Below are positions 15,658 to 24,620 of a DNA stretch of 38,407 nucleotides, piece by piece (the stretch's first letter is position 1; each line of letters begins with the position of its first letter). The stretch comes from Paramacrobiotus metropolitanus (taxonomy: Eukaryota; Tardigrada; Eutardigrada; Parachela; Macrobiotidae). Both the position numbers and the translations under genes were made by a program. Below the pieces are notes generated by a model that was given only the letters and a program-made list of their open reading frames with translations, was not told where the DNA came from and made no database searches. Location: contig NW_026570579.1 of the NCBI RefSeq assembly GCF_019649055.1, positions 1-38,407 on the forward strand. The letters run 5' to 3'.

Positions 15658-18600
15658 GGGGAGTTACTCCGAGCCGGCCCATTGTTGGGTGGCGTCGAGT
15701 TTAACGACTGGCGGGGCGGCAACGGTTCTCTGTATGCCGGGGAACCTTGTTGGTTCCCACCGCTATTGTTGCGGTTTCCGCCATTCCTCTGGCCGGGTGA
15801 CCGGTTTCCGTTACCGGGGCTACCCGAGCCTCCTGCCTGTTGGCGTTGGCGTGGCGGCGGCGCGATGTCCTTCCAGAAGGGATTCACCGAGCCTACCGGG
15901 CCATTCGTCGAGTATCGGCGGTACCAGTCGTCGTACCACCGAAGGTCCGGATTGTTGTCCGAGCCATAGATGCAGCGCGACTCGTCATGGTTATTGAACA
16001 TGCAGTGCCTGCACCGGAAGGTCTTGTCCTTCGTCCACTGGAAGAAGGCCGCCTCCATCTTATCGACGTACGATGTTCCTTGCCGAGCACTTTGTTGTGC
16101 CTGGGGAGGTCGGTTGCCTTGTGGGCCGCCGCCTCCGCCGCGGTTAGGGAAGTTCCCACGGCCGCGATTCCCGCCGCCGCGTCCTTTTCCGCGACCATAA
16201 CCTCCGCCGCCGTATCCTTGTGGAGGATACTGTCCGTATGCGGAGTACCCCTGGTTCGAGTTCTGTCCGTAACCAAAACCTGTGTTGTTTTGGTTACCGC
16301 CCGAGCTATAACCTGGGCCGCCGTAGTTGTTAACGGGGGCTCCAACTCCAGGTGCCGGGGAATTCAGGTTCGCTGCTACCGCGCCTGCCCACGTCTGTTG
16401 CTGGACTGGTGCTTGTTGCACCGGTGGCGTCGGGGCCGGACTTAGTTGTCCGTATTGTGCCGTTGGAGTCTGGTATCCCGGCATCATGTGGGGCTGGTAT
16501 CCGGTCTGTTGCGGTATCGCCGGAGGTGGAGTTGGGACAGGTGCAGGTGTTGCTGCCCGAACTCTGGCATAGTCGCCATCGCGTGGTTTGCGCACCTCAT
16601 ACATTTCTTTGCCGTTGACGAAGTCCCGCAGGTAGTCACGGAACTCGATCGGCGTCGCCGGCATCCTGATTTCCAGGCCCGCCCGCAGTTGGGGTTCGTG
16701 AACGTTCTCCTTAAGGTGGTACAGTATGATTTGGTCTGTGACCGTCGGGACTTGGGACTTCATGAACATCATTGCGTCGTAGTATTGTTCCGGCGTTTCT
16801 TCGCCGAAACGGAATATCCGTTTGTTAATCCTGGATATCATGTTCACTTCTTTGTTTTTGTCCGCAAATCTTTGCTCGAATTTGGTCAGCCATAAGTTGA
16901 CTGGCCATCCGCCGAGTGGTTCTCCGGCGGCTTCGAGAGTATGCCATTCTTTCGCTTGGCCGTCCAGTTCGGCTATCAAGTCGGACATGAAGGTCTGATC
17001 GTCTTCATACCATCGTTGGGCTTGACGATACAGGCTTCGGATTTGCTTAAGCCACCCATGAAGTTTGGTGTGGTCCCCGTCGAACGGTGGTAAGGGTTGC
17101 CGACGTCCGTGGGCTATTGCTCGTACCAAAGCAACGTGTGCTGGGTTTTGTTCCAAGGGGTTTGGGTGTGCCGCCGGCGCAGCTTGTTGTGCCGCCGGGG
17201 CGGGTGGTGGATTGACGTGTGGCATGTGACCTTGTTGGTCTTCGTACGCCTCCTGTTGGTAGGCATCGTCGTCCTGGCCTTCGTATCCGTCCTGTTGCGG
17301 ATGTCGAGCCTGAGCCTGGTCTGCGTGACGAGGCTGTTGGGGCTGTCCTCCATACTGTTGTGGAAGGGGCGCTCGATTTTGTCTCGGCGCCGGCGGATAG
17401 AATCCGCTCGGTTGATCGTAGACTCTTCCGTACCGGTCGGGCTGTGTTCCCTGAGCCGGCATCCGACTCTGTGTAAGTCGGTTTGGAGGCCTCCGGCCTT
17501 GTTGGTCGGAGCTGTCTTCTCCGTTTCGTCCGTCCTGCTGCTGGTCGGCCGTGTTGAATGACCGAGCCCGCCCGCGTTCAAGGTCGAACTGCGGGTTCTG
17601 GCGGAGCAAGTTCGGGTTGGAGTTCGTCCGTGGTGGCCGGTATGCCTCCATGCCAGGTCTTGGTGGCTGGATTGGGAGACGTTCGGCGTTTGTCCGGTCT
17701 CCTCTGGCATTAGGTACCGGCGCGTACATTGTTGTTCGCGTCGCGTACGAGGTGCTGGTATATGCACCGGCCGACGTCGTTGTCGGCACGTTCGACGTTG
17801 GCACTCGTGGTGCCGCGGTCGACGTATTGTGTTCCGGTTCCGGAGCACTCGGTACTGTTGGTGGCTGTGGGATTGTTCCCACACTCGGGTCAGTGGTTAT
17901 GACTCCGACGAAGTAGGAGGTGTTGTTCTCCTTCTTCACCATTTCTTGAGTTGGGTTAATACCCCACAGGATGTCACTGATTGTTCGTGACGGCTGTTGA
18001 TCCTGTGCGATGGACGTCCGGTATGAAGGAGGTTCAACCCGACCATGTTCCTGGTATGGGGGAAGTTCGACCTGGCTTTGTTCCAGGTGTTTCTTTTCTT
18101 CCCTCAGACATCTTGTTTCGATGTCCATTTCGTCCATTTGCCGCATCATATCTGTGAGATTGCGGGCGGCCTGTTCGCCGAAGTCGTACAGTTCGACTTC
18201 ACGGGCCTCTAGGTAAAGGATGCGACTGTGTTGCGCCTCGTTCACCTTTTGAGCCTCATTCAGGTTATACTCAAGTTGAGCTCGGAGTTTTTGTTCCTCC
18301 TTAAGGACTTGGTTCAGTCCATGGACCTGGTCGGCTAGCTGGGCATTTGCTTCCACCAGGTCGACGTCGGCTGTCCTTTGGTTAGGGAAGCCCATGTCCC
18401 GAGCATTCGCGTCGATGAACCGTCGTCCCATTCTGGTGAAGACAAGTTCGATTTCCGACTCGAGCTCGTCGACTCTGTGTGTTAGGCGGTCGATCTCGTC
18501 GTCGGCCTTCTTCAGTTCCACCACGTATCTATCGACTTCGTTTCGATAGACCTCGGCTTCTTCGTTGGCCGTGTTGAGTTGCTGGTGGAACGCTCCGGCT

Positions 18601-20180
18601 GCCTGCTCCGACTCGACCAGTGCGGTCTGTACATCGGCCAGGTCTTTTTGGGCTTCTTCGAGCGCTTTGTTCGCTTCGGCGAGTTCTCGGTTCAGCTCGT
18701 GAACCGCATCCATGGATCGATCCAACATGCCCTTAAGTGTAGTGGCTTCGTCAATGTCATGCCGACACGGTTGGTCGGTACGCTTCAGTATGGCATTGAG
18801 CCGATCGATTTCGCGTTGCTGAATGGCAATGCCTTTGTTGGCATCAGCCATATCTCGTTCCCACTTTCTCCGTTCGAGTTTGTGGGTATCCGCCGAGTTG
18901 CGGAGCGATCCTTCCGTCGAGTTTACAACTTGATCTGCCAAGGAGATCTGTGTGATCAGCTTACGGCATCTCGCACGGAGTAGGTCGACGTCTTCGATCT
19001 TTTCGGGCGGTGTTGCCGCGATCCACTTCTTGGCCGTATATTCGAGTGCACTGGCCTGGTAGGTGAGGTCGTCCTGGTTGGACTTCACCGGTGTTGTGAA
19101 GAATCCGTCCGCACTGTTCGGTCTTGACACCTTTGTTGTGTCAAAGACTTCATCATTCGGTGTCGGGGTTCTCTCACTACCAAGTTCGCCAGGTTCGAAC
19201 ATTAACGGTGATGGTCGGATCTTCAGGTCGACAGGTCGACTTTGTGTCGCCTTAGTCGACTTCGCCGTTTGTTGAGCTTCGGTTACTCGAGTCGACTCGC
19301 TTCCAGTTGGCGAAGGTCGGCTCAACGGTGAAATGATCCTTTCGGTGGACGCTGGTATGCTGGTCGGTGATCCAGCTGGGCGAGGGCCGCTTCGTGGCGG
19401 TACCTCGGAATCTTCTGTTCGAGTTGGTAGTTTAGTCGGCTGGACGGCCACATCCGACTTTGTGTCGGTTGGTTGCCGTTCCAGGGAAGTCGGTTGCTTG
19501 TTGCCGACTTCCTTTTCTCCAATCTCTGAGGTCGGTGAAATCCTTCCGACCTGTGTGGTCGGTTGGACTTTGCCAACTTCTGATATCAGTTTTTCCATTC
19601 CGGTCGAGGTTGGTTGTTCGACCTCTGAAGCTGCTGGTAGGTCGACCTTCTGTTGGTCGACTTCCCTACTCGGAGATTTTCGCTCGGCCTGTGTGGTCGG
19701 CGATTTCCTTCCGACTTGGTTAGTCGGTATGTCCGTGTTGGACGAGGTCGGCTCCGGCACTTCTTCCGTCCTGTTGGGTGATTGCCGTCCGAGCTCGGTT
19801 GTCTTTGTGACTACCGAGTCCTGAGCTCCCATGTGTGAGCTCGGCTCCAGGTCGGCATGAGACAATGTGGTCTCTGCCTGCAGCTGTTCCATATCCCCCC
19901 CGGTCGGGTGGGACGGGGCTGCTACGTCAGCTTGGGTATCCAGGAATGTTTTATCCCTGGCGTCCTCAAAACTGTCATCCGAGGTCGGATTCGAGTCAGC
20001 AAGGAGGATCCGCTCGTTGCGCCTGTCCCTTGCTTCAGCCGACTTAGTCGAGTCGGTTGAGGACGGTTGACTTTTGTCTTGACCGGCGTACCTGAGTGAG
20101 TACTTCCCGGTCGTGTTCGCACGCCGTGAGTAGTCCTTGTTGAACTTCTTGGCGTATTCGTTCTCTCGAGAGTTCGACAT
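15636..20180 (-). CDS. gag: Gag polyprotein, 1514 aa
   Basis: Structural protein of the retroelement particle. Residues 1 to about 360 are disordered, rich in Pro, Thr and Ser, with PTTQ motifs. Residues about 365-700 are strongly coiled-coil. A Pro/Gln-rich stretch follows. Residues about 1010-1200 match the Ty3/Gypsy gag capsid pattern (PFDGD, then hydrophobic helices with a W...F..F spacing). An RGG-rich, basic segment comes next, then a CCHC zinc knuckle: Cys1390, Cys1393, His1398, Cys1403 (spacing 2-4-4). Typical Gypsy gags are 300-500 aa, so the N-terminal thousand residues are an extension. The ATG at 20,180 is the first in a long open frame. The stop TGA overlaps the ORF2 ATG as ATGA, and a slippery heptamer sits 12 bases upstream of it. 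Confidence 0.85.
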   Translation of the reverse strand: MSNSRENEYAKKFNKDYSRRANTTGKYSLRYAGQDKSQPSSTDSTKSAEARDRRNERILLADSNPTSDDSFEDARDKTFLDTQADVAAPSHPTGGDMEQLQAETTLSHADLEPSSHMGAQDSVVTKTTELGRQSPNRTEEVPEPTSSNTDIPTNQVGRKSPTTQAERKSPSREVDQQKVDLPAASEVEQPTSTGMEKLISEVGKVQPTTQVGRISPTSEIGEKEVGNKQPTSLERQPTDTKSDVAVQPTKLPTRTEDSEVPPRSGPRPAGSPTSIPASTERIISPLSRPSPTGSESTRVTEAQQTAKSTKATQSRPVDLKIRPSPLMFEPGELGSERTPTPNDEVFDTTKVSRPNSADGFFTTPVKSNQDDLTYQASALEYTAKKWIAATPPEKIEDVDLLRARCRKLITQISLADQVVNSTEGSLRNSADTHKLERRKWERDMADANKGIAIQQREIDRLNAILKRTDQPCRHDIDEATTLKGMLDRSMDAVHELNRELAEANKALEEAQKDLADVQTALVESEQAAGAFHQQLNTANEEAEVYRNEVDRYVVELKKADDEIDRLTHRVDELESEIELVFTRMGRRFIDANARDMGFPNQRTADVDLVEANAQLADQVHGLNQVLKEEQKLRAQLEYNLNEAQKVNEAQHSRILYLEAREVELYDFGEQAARNLTDMMRQMDEMDIETRCLREEKKHLEQSQVELPPYQEHGRVEPPSYRTSIAQDQQPSRTISDILWGINPTQEMVKKENNTSYFVGVITTDPSVGTIPQPPTVPSAPEPEHNTSTAAPRVPTSNVPTTTSAGAYTSTSYATRTTMYAPVPNARGDRTNAERLPIQPPRPGMEAYRPPRTNSNPNLLRQNPQFDLERGRARSFNTADQQQDGRNGEDSSDQQGRRPPNRLTQSRMPAQGTQPDRYGRVYDQPSGFYPPAPRQNRAPLPQQYGGQPQQPRHADQAQARHPQQDGYEGQDDDAYQQEAYEDQQGHMPHVNPPPAPAAQQAAPAAHPNPLEQNPAHVALVRAIAHGRRQPLPPFDGDHTKLHGWLKQIRSLYRQAQRWYEDDQTFMSDLIAELDGQAKEWHTLEAAGEPLGGWPVNLWLTKFEQRFADKNKEVNMISRINKRIFRFGEETPEQYYDAMMFMKSQVPTVTDQIILYHLKENVHEPQLRAGLEIRMPATPIEFRDYLRDFVNGKEMYEVRKPRDGDYARVRAATPAPVPTPPPAIPQQTGYQPHMMPGYQTPTAQYGQLSPAPTPPVQQAPVQQQTWAGAVAANLNSPAPGVGAPVNNYGGPGYSSGGNQNNTGFGYGQNSNQGYSAYGQYPPQGYGGGGYGRGKGRGGGNRGRGNFPNRGGGGGPQGNRPPQAQQSARQGTSYVDKMEAAFFQWTKDKTFRCRHCMFNNHDESRCIYGSDNNPDLRWYDDWYRRYSTNGPVGSVNPFWKDIAPPPRQRQQAGGSGSPGNGNRSPGQRNGGNRNNSGGNQQGSPAYREPLPPRQSLNSTPPNNGPARSNSPGNAQGR

Positions 20181-20277
20181 TGTTGTCGACTCAGGTCGGC
20201 TCTGATGGAGCCTTAAAGGTTTTATCAGTTAGAAAGAGAAAATCGAACAATCTTCTATGTGAAGATGTTCGGTTAAG

Positions 20278-20348
20278 TCAGGAACGTCTTTTTGTTCAGG
20301 AACTTCCGAGGGTCAGGAACGTCCGGTGAAATGTTGTTGTTGTTGTTG
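20278..20348 (-). promoter_or_regulatory. gag 5' leader with (CAA)5 and triple GTTCCTGA repeat
   Basis: In element sense there is a (CAA)5 run (20,348-20,334), then GTTCCTGA three times (20,320, 20,303 and 20,285 outward ends). CAA-rich unstructured leaders are known to favour ribosome scanning; the role here is inferred. Confidence 0.4.
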
Positions 20349-20461
20349 ATGTGTCTGTTGATGACTCAGTACACCGGGTATTATTATACAGTACAGTGGT
20401 ACAGTACAGTACGTAATAGTAGTACGGTGTAGTACGTCCTATGTTACTGTGCTGACCAGTG

Positions 20462-20630
20462 TGACGTAACAGGTTAAGTGGTCTTGCACTTCTGCCTACG
20501 TCACAGAATGCGAGCCGCGTGCAAAATTTGCAAAAAACGATGAATCACGCCTATGTTAAGCTATGGGAACTTTCCCCTGCACGCTGATTGGCTGCCTCTT
20601 AAGTACTGATAAGCGGTCGTTATGACGTCA
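20462..20630. promoter_or_regulatory. Promoter-like cluster inside the leader
   Basis: Three CRE-like cores (TGACGTAA at 20,462, TACGTCAC at 20,497, full TGACGTCA at 20,623), an ATTGG/CCAAT box at 20,587-20,591 and a kappaB-like GGGAACTTTCCCC at 20,565-20,577 lie within 170 bases. Such density suggests an enhancer or internal promoter between the LTR and gag. No TATA box or start site is resolved. Confidence 0.35.
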
Positions 20631-20688
20631 CAAGGAAGTTCGAGAATTTTCGCGCTATTTCCCGCGAGAAAAACAAATTATTTTAGGT

Positions 20689-20980
20689 CGGCTAGAAAGT
20701 TTATCTAGTCGGATTTTGAAGTTTTTAACCGTTAGAAATTAATTTTATTAATTAAGAAAATTTTCTGGTGGTCGAAACACCGTTAGAAATCAAAAATGAG
20801 AGAATTTCCGACCTGTTGCCGGTTAGCCTTTGTCTAACTGTCTAGACAGGTTCGTTGACCTGGCAGGTCGGTTCTCGACCAAAAGCAAAATTCCGAGTCG
20901 GTTTCTCCGTCAGAAATTACTTTTTGACCGTTAGAAAATTTAGAGCTACGGCTAGAAATAGTTTTCTACCGCTAGAAAAT
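20689..20980. repeat. Seven-copy short motif array in leader
   Basis: Plus-strand motif of the form C(C/G)G(C/T)(T/C)AGAAA occurs seven times: 20,689, 20,729, 20,780, 20,907, 20,928, 20,949 and 20,969. Typical forms are CCGTTAGAAA, CGGCTAGAAA and CCGCTAGAAA. Spacing is irregular, about 20-130 bases, so this is not a simple tandem repeat. It could be a protein-binding array in the leader; no family is recognised. Confidence 0.6.
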
Positions 20981-21125
20981 GAAAAGCCGACCTAGTTTCG
21001 GCTGAAATCGACCTACAACCGTGACTTTACCAGTGTCGGTGTCGGTGTCGGTTCCACTCGATTTCCTCCGTCCGAGGTCGGAAATCCGTCGTTTCCGAGC
21101 TGGAATCCGCGAGTAAAGTTGCGGG

Positions 21126-21386
21126 TCGCTTTTCAAAGCGAAGGTCCCCGTATGATTGGAGTAATCCTATCGCGCTGCAGACTCTCGTTCGAGTCTGATC
21201 CGTCAGTTGGGAGAAGAAAAGTCCGTGCTGTTGGGAAATGAGATTCCGCTCTTCAATGTGGAAGAGACCAAGGAACTGCGCTCACCAGCTGGGCAAGAAT
21301 CACTTCAGTGATCCTCGTTTTCCTCAGCTGTAAGACGATGCGATCAATCCGATCAAAGTCAAGGGCAGAGATTGCTTCAGCAATCT
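21126..21386 (-). other. Structured leader with serial stem-loops (packaging-signal-like)
   Basis: Five perfect stem-loops follow the primer-binding site: 21,369-21,386, 21,299-21,312, 21,249-21,266, 21,180-21,195 and 21,126-21,141. Three of them have the identical apical tetraloop UGAA in element-sense RNA; a fourth UGAA hairpin lies in the LTR at 21,795-21,814. The position between primer site and gag is where retroviral dimerisation and packaging signals lie; that function is inferred. Confidence 0.5.
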
Positions 21387-21472
21387 ATCTGACAGTGACT
21401 TTCAGGTTCCTCACAATTTCTCCGTGAATTGAGCCTTCACCGTCTCCTCAAAGGGTCCGTTGAAAGAAAACC

Positions 21473-21490
21473 AAACGATCCTGCTTACCA
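21473..21490 (-). other. Putative primer-binding site
   Basis: Directly after the LTR end the element-sense strand reads TGGTAAGCAGGATCG. The TGG start fits pairing with a tRNA 3' CCA. The next bases resemble the site for initiator methionine tRNA (TGGTAGCAGAG...) but with an extra A and other differences, so the primer tRNA is uncertain. Confidence 0.5.
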
Positions 21491-21526
21491 TGTAACAGGC
21501 AAGCGCGAGGAGATCACGAGTGATGC

Positions 21527-21532
21527 TTTATT
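21527..21532 (-). terminator. Polyadenylation signal AATAAA in LTR
   Basis: A canonical AATAAA on the element-sense strand, 36 bases before the LTR end, as expected for an R/U5 region. It could also terminate transcripts of the interrupted host gene, which runs in the same direction. Confidence 0.55.
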
Positions 21533-21794
21533 GTACAAATAAAGGAACAATACTGCGTAATAGCAGGGAATGCAAGAACAAAGCACTGATGGCTAAACAA
21601 GCAAGTGAATGCTAGAAGAGCTCTTGAGCGTTCGTCAAGGCGTGAAAGAAGCAACTGGCGGCAAGCACGTGCTGTGTGCCATCAGCTGTGTGATGATGCG
21701 CAGACTGGACTCAATCCAACGCGAGCGTATGAACGCTGAGTCATACTGCGAGAGAGGGACGAGAGAGCAAGTATGCTCAGTGTGTGCGCCGCGT

Positions 21795-21814
21795 ATATCC
21801 GCTTCAGCGGATAT
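21795..21814. repeat. Perfect palindromic hairpin in LTR
   Basis: 8-bp perfect stem (ATATCCGC/GCGGATAT) around TGAA on the minus strand, the same loop as the leader hairpins. Confidence 0.7.
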
Positions 21815-21928
21815 GAGTGCAGTGCAGCAGCACACGTACGTACAGCGAGAGAGGCGATACGGCAAGCATGAGTGCAAGTACGTCCATGGTGGGCCGTATG
21901 CACCAGGCGCAGTCGTGTGCCTCTGACA

Positions 21929-22264
21929 CCTCCCACCATCTTCTCCAATGAAGCTGTTCAAAGTCACACCTCGTAATTTTTCTATAAAAGGAATGCTGTC
22001 ATGATCACTCAGCAGGCGATTGCAATAAACCCGCTGATTAGCATTAAACCTTTGCCTGGAGCCAAACGTTAAGTATTCGATATTAGATGGAATTCGGTTC
22101 ATATTGAAGGAACGCGGAAAGTCAAAAGGCGCATTTAAAGTACACTGGCAATCAAATTCATTAGGGCAAAGAAAACGCTCGCAATCTCCGCCGTTAATTT
22201 CAGCGACCAAGCCAAACGAAATAAGTAGAGGCAAACTGACAATGTACGAGGCTAATGAACGCAT
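21929..22264 (-). pseudogene. First exon of a secreted LRR-N-like host gene, cut by the LTR
   Basis: The ATG at 22,264 starts a good signal peptide (MRSLASYIVSLPLLISFGLV), then a cysteine cluster of the C-x(5)-C-x-C type followed by an RIPSNIEYL block, which resembles the N-terminal cap of leucine-rich-repeat proteins. Host-like coding stops after about 112 residues, exactly where the LTR begins. The frame then runs 97 codons through the LTR, giving a 209-codon chimeric ORF ending at 21,635. The rest of the gene should lie beyond the retroelement, left of this window. LRR assignment is tentative. Confidence 0.45.
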
Positions 22265-23631
22265 GGTAAAGCTTTATTGTTGCTTTACTGCAATAGTAAT
22301 AATTGTTAACCGGATTTGTGTTGTATACGGTACGTACAAATACAAAAGGACGTCACTTATTGATAACTCAGCCAGGATGTGAAAAACCGTCAATTTCAGT
22401 GTTCATATCATTTTTGTCATGCTTTTTGAAACAAGCAAACCGCTGGCATTAGCGCCGTCCGCTGCGGGTTCTTGGTTATCATCAATCAAAAGAGCGATAA
22501 TAATCGCCCTTCGTTGTTTAATTTGATATAATAATCGTGATAGACTTGAAACCAAGCAGTTAGAGTGCAGTCAGCAACGCTGGATTTTTGCATGATGCGC
22601 AGTATGTACAAAGTAGTTCGCTTATTGTTCACATTCCAAGGCCTGCTGACTGGCAGTGACTGCTGTAATAAGAACCAAGAAGCGTGCATATCAGTTAAAA
22701 GCGGACTGATTTTTATTGACTACTGAGCGGCTACTTGCTGTAGGATTTCGCCACGGAAACGCCCAAGCGATCAAGATCGTGGTCGCGCACTTGTACGGAC
22801 TGCGGAAAAGGAAATTATGTTGATTATGCGCCTTCGGTTTTGTTGTTCTTGCACCGCGATAATCAAGTGACTGCATTCAAATACCTGCTGGTTGAAAAGG
22901 CACCACTGTTTCTTCAGTGCTGCCCGTAAAACTGCACATTTGCTCTCGTTTACGAGTAGTGCCTACGGCAAACGGGACTTCCTTTGTTGCTACCTCCCCG
23001 TTCTGCCGGTATAGTTAAAGTTAAACGCACGTACCATAGATATAGAGTGATCCATAGTCTTCAGATGATTTGAAACTTAATCGGGTCAAAGGAGCATTAT
23101 TCTAAGAAATACCATCGGTGTCAAAAACACTTTTAATTACACTATTTACCAAAATCTGCTCATGATGCCGGGTGTGATGCTGTCGTCAACATAAAAGCCT
23201 TCTGCCCACAGTCATGGGTTAACTGGAAATTGTTTCGTGAGATAAAAATAAATTATAATCAGTCATAAAAATTCAAATCTGTGGCCTGGTTATTTTGGCT
23301 GAAGTAGCCCGGTACATGGTACAAAATTCGGGTACACGTGCTAGAACTTCCGCTTTGGCGCAGTCCCATACACATTTTTGCATTGCTTTATGACTTTCTA
23401 TAGCAAATGAATTGCATACATTGATGTCAACCCCGTTTGTGTGCGCAACATCCGGTTGGGAAGTAATCGGTGAGCTGGTTCGGGTTAAAAACGATCTTCG
23501 TAGTAGTGTGCGTTATCATGCAAAATTTGAAGGAGATCGGTTCATAATGAGACTTTTGGTATACCTGCGCGCGTTCAAATTTTTGGAATTTTATTTTACC
23601 GATAACTCTCCAACCGGATAAACACTTTAAG
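22265..23631. other. Intergenic, nothing recognised
   Basis: AT-rich sequence with only short ORFs lacking any family signal. At 23,517-23,551 a stretch beginning CATGCAAAATTTGAA recurs in diverged form at 32,269-32,301, suggesting a dispersed repeat. Confidence 0.5.
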
Positions 23632-23902
23632 GATATCTGAGGATATGGACATCGATATTAGATGTAAAAATACGGATATAGGGGGCAAAACTAAACGTGT
23701 TCCACGGTTCCCCTGTATTGCTGCCGTCACCCGGCTGGAGTTTTACGTTGCGGCTGAACATGGCGCTTATGTACCGCGCCAGATTTAACCATATGTATTG
23801 CCGTAACGTCACACTCCAGGCGGGTGACGGCAGCAATACAGTGGAACCGTGGAACACGCTTAGTTTTGCCCCCTATATATCCATGGATATACTCATATCC
23901 AA
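23632..23902. repeat. Large imperfect palindrome (fold-back or MITE-like)
   Basis: Arms of about 81-83 bases (23,674-23,754 and 23,800-23,882) are inverted copies at roughly 85-90 percent identity, with a 45-base centre that contains a further TGGCGC/GCGCCA stem. Weaker GGATAT/ATATCC complementarity extends outward on both sides. No ORF of a transposase is present; the short ORFs here are mirror images of each other. Confidence 0.75.
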
Positions 23903-24620
23903 AGCCGTAGTGCTGGGTTTCCTGTACTTCAGTTCCCAGTATTTCCTGTACTGATACCCAGTGTTACCTGCACTTCCGTTCACTGACGTTTAATTTTTTT
24001 GTTTGTTTCTTGTGGGTCTGGAATCCAGGTGTACGAAAAGCCTCATTATAAATCGACCTTCTGTACATTTTACGTAAACACGCACATTAGCACTGTAACG
24101 TGGGGCCTTATGGGCGCCCACGTATCTTCGACGGCGAAACAGCGGCGAACCCGGATTGAGGCTTTATTACCAAAATCTAACATGCGCACCGTAGCGCAGC
24201 AAACATCAGACTGGACTGCAGACACTCAGCCAGACAGCACAGCTGTGCTGCAGACCATGAAAAATGCAGGGATAGAAATCCCCAGAACAGCAAAACACAA
24301 CGCCGAATGACCAATCGCGAGGGCGGAGCCATCGGCTTTCACACACATAATATTTGAGTCAATAAATTGATAGTCTCCAGCATAAAAACAGCTCCAACAA
24401 AACACAGTTAACTATGTGTTGCAAAAAAACGTGAAAAATGTTAAAAACGTGCCGTATAACGACCGAACACCTAGCTATGTCTTGTTAAACGGCTATTGAT
24501 TTTTATGAGCCGACAATTTGTTTAAACAAATTCAGATAAAAGGCAACGGATCGATTACGCTCAGCAGGATGTGTGATTATGTGTTAAAGGTCACGAATTC
24601 CGGTTGCTGATGGACAGCGG
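23903..24620. other. Intergenic, nothing recognised
   Basis: A 103-codon plus-strand ORF (23,999-24,310) has no recognisable domain and is not supported. The 3' flank of the small secreted-protein gene lies at the right end. Confidence 0.4.

Larger units (their letters stand above)
1..21928 (-). mobile_element. Giant Ty3/Gypsy-type LTR retroelement, 3' end outside window
   Basis: Reading right to left: candidate LTR, primer-binding site, structured leader, gag, ORF2, aspartic protease, acidic ORF, RT-RNase H-integrase pol, then a long accessory coding region running to the window edge. The integrase lies after RNase H, which is the Ty3/Gypsy order. At 21.9 kb or more it is several times the usual 5-7 kb length; most of the excess is a very long gag, the acidic ORF and over 7 kb of accessory sequence after pol. 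No env-like protein (signal peptide plus membrane anchor) is visible. gag and pol are intact while the accessory region has frame breaks. The 3' LTR is not in the window, so LTR identity and age cannot be judged. Confidence 0.9.
21491..21928 (-). repeat. Candidate 5' LTR (438 bp)
   Basis: On the minus strand the segment begins TGTCAGAGGC and ends GCCTGTTACA. These are near-perfect inverted ends (8 of 10) in the TG...CA form. A polyadenylation signal AATAAA lies at 21,532-21,527, 36 bases before the end, and a TGG-starting primer-binding site abuts the end with no gap. An upstream host exon is broken exactly at its outer edge. The partner LTR is outside the window, so this is inferred from ends and context only. 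Confidence 0.65.

Noticed and set aside
5187-19700. PTTQ 13-mer as a repeated splice acceptor (ends CACACAG|G)
   Set aside because: It always sits in the same codon phase inside open frames and lacks a polypyrimidine tract.
20391-20450. GTAC/ACAGT-rich stretch as a microsatellite of interest
   Set aside because: Low-complexity run with no fixed unit; no function supported.
21635-21928. Codons 113-209 of the signal-peptide ORF as real host protein
   Set aside because: This part coincides with the LTR and has lost the host-like pattern.
24161-24168. Minus-strand AATAAA as polyadenylation signal for the small secreted gene
   Set aside because: It lies over 450 bases past the stop with no supporting downstream element.
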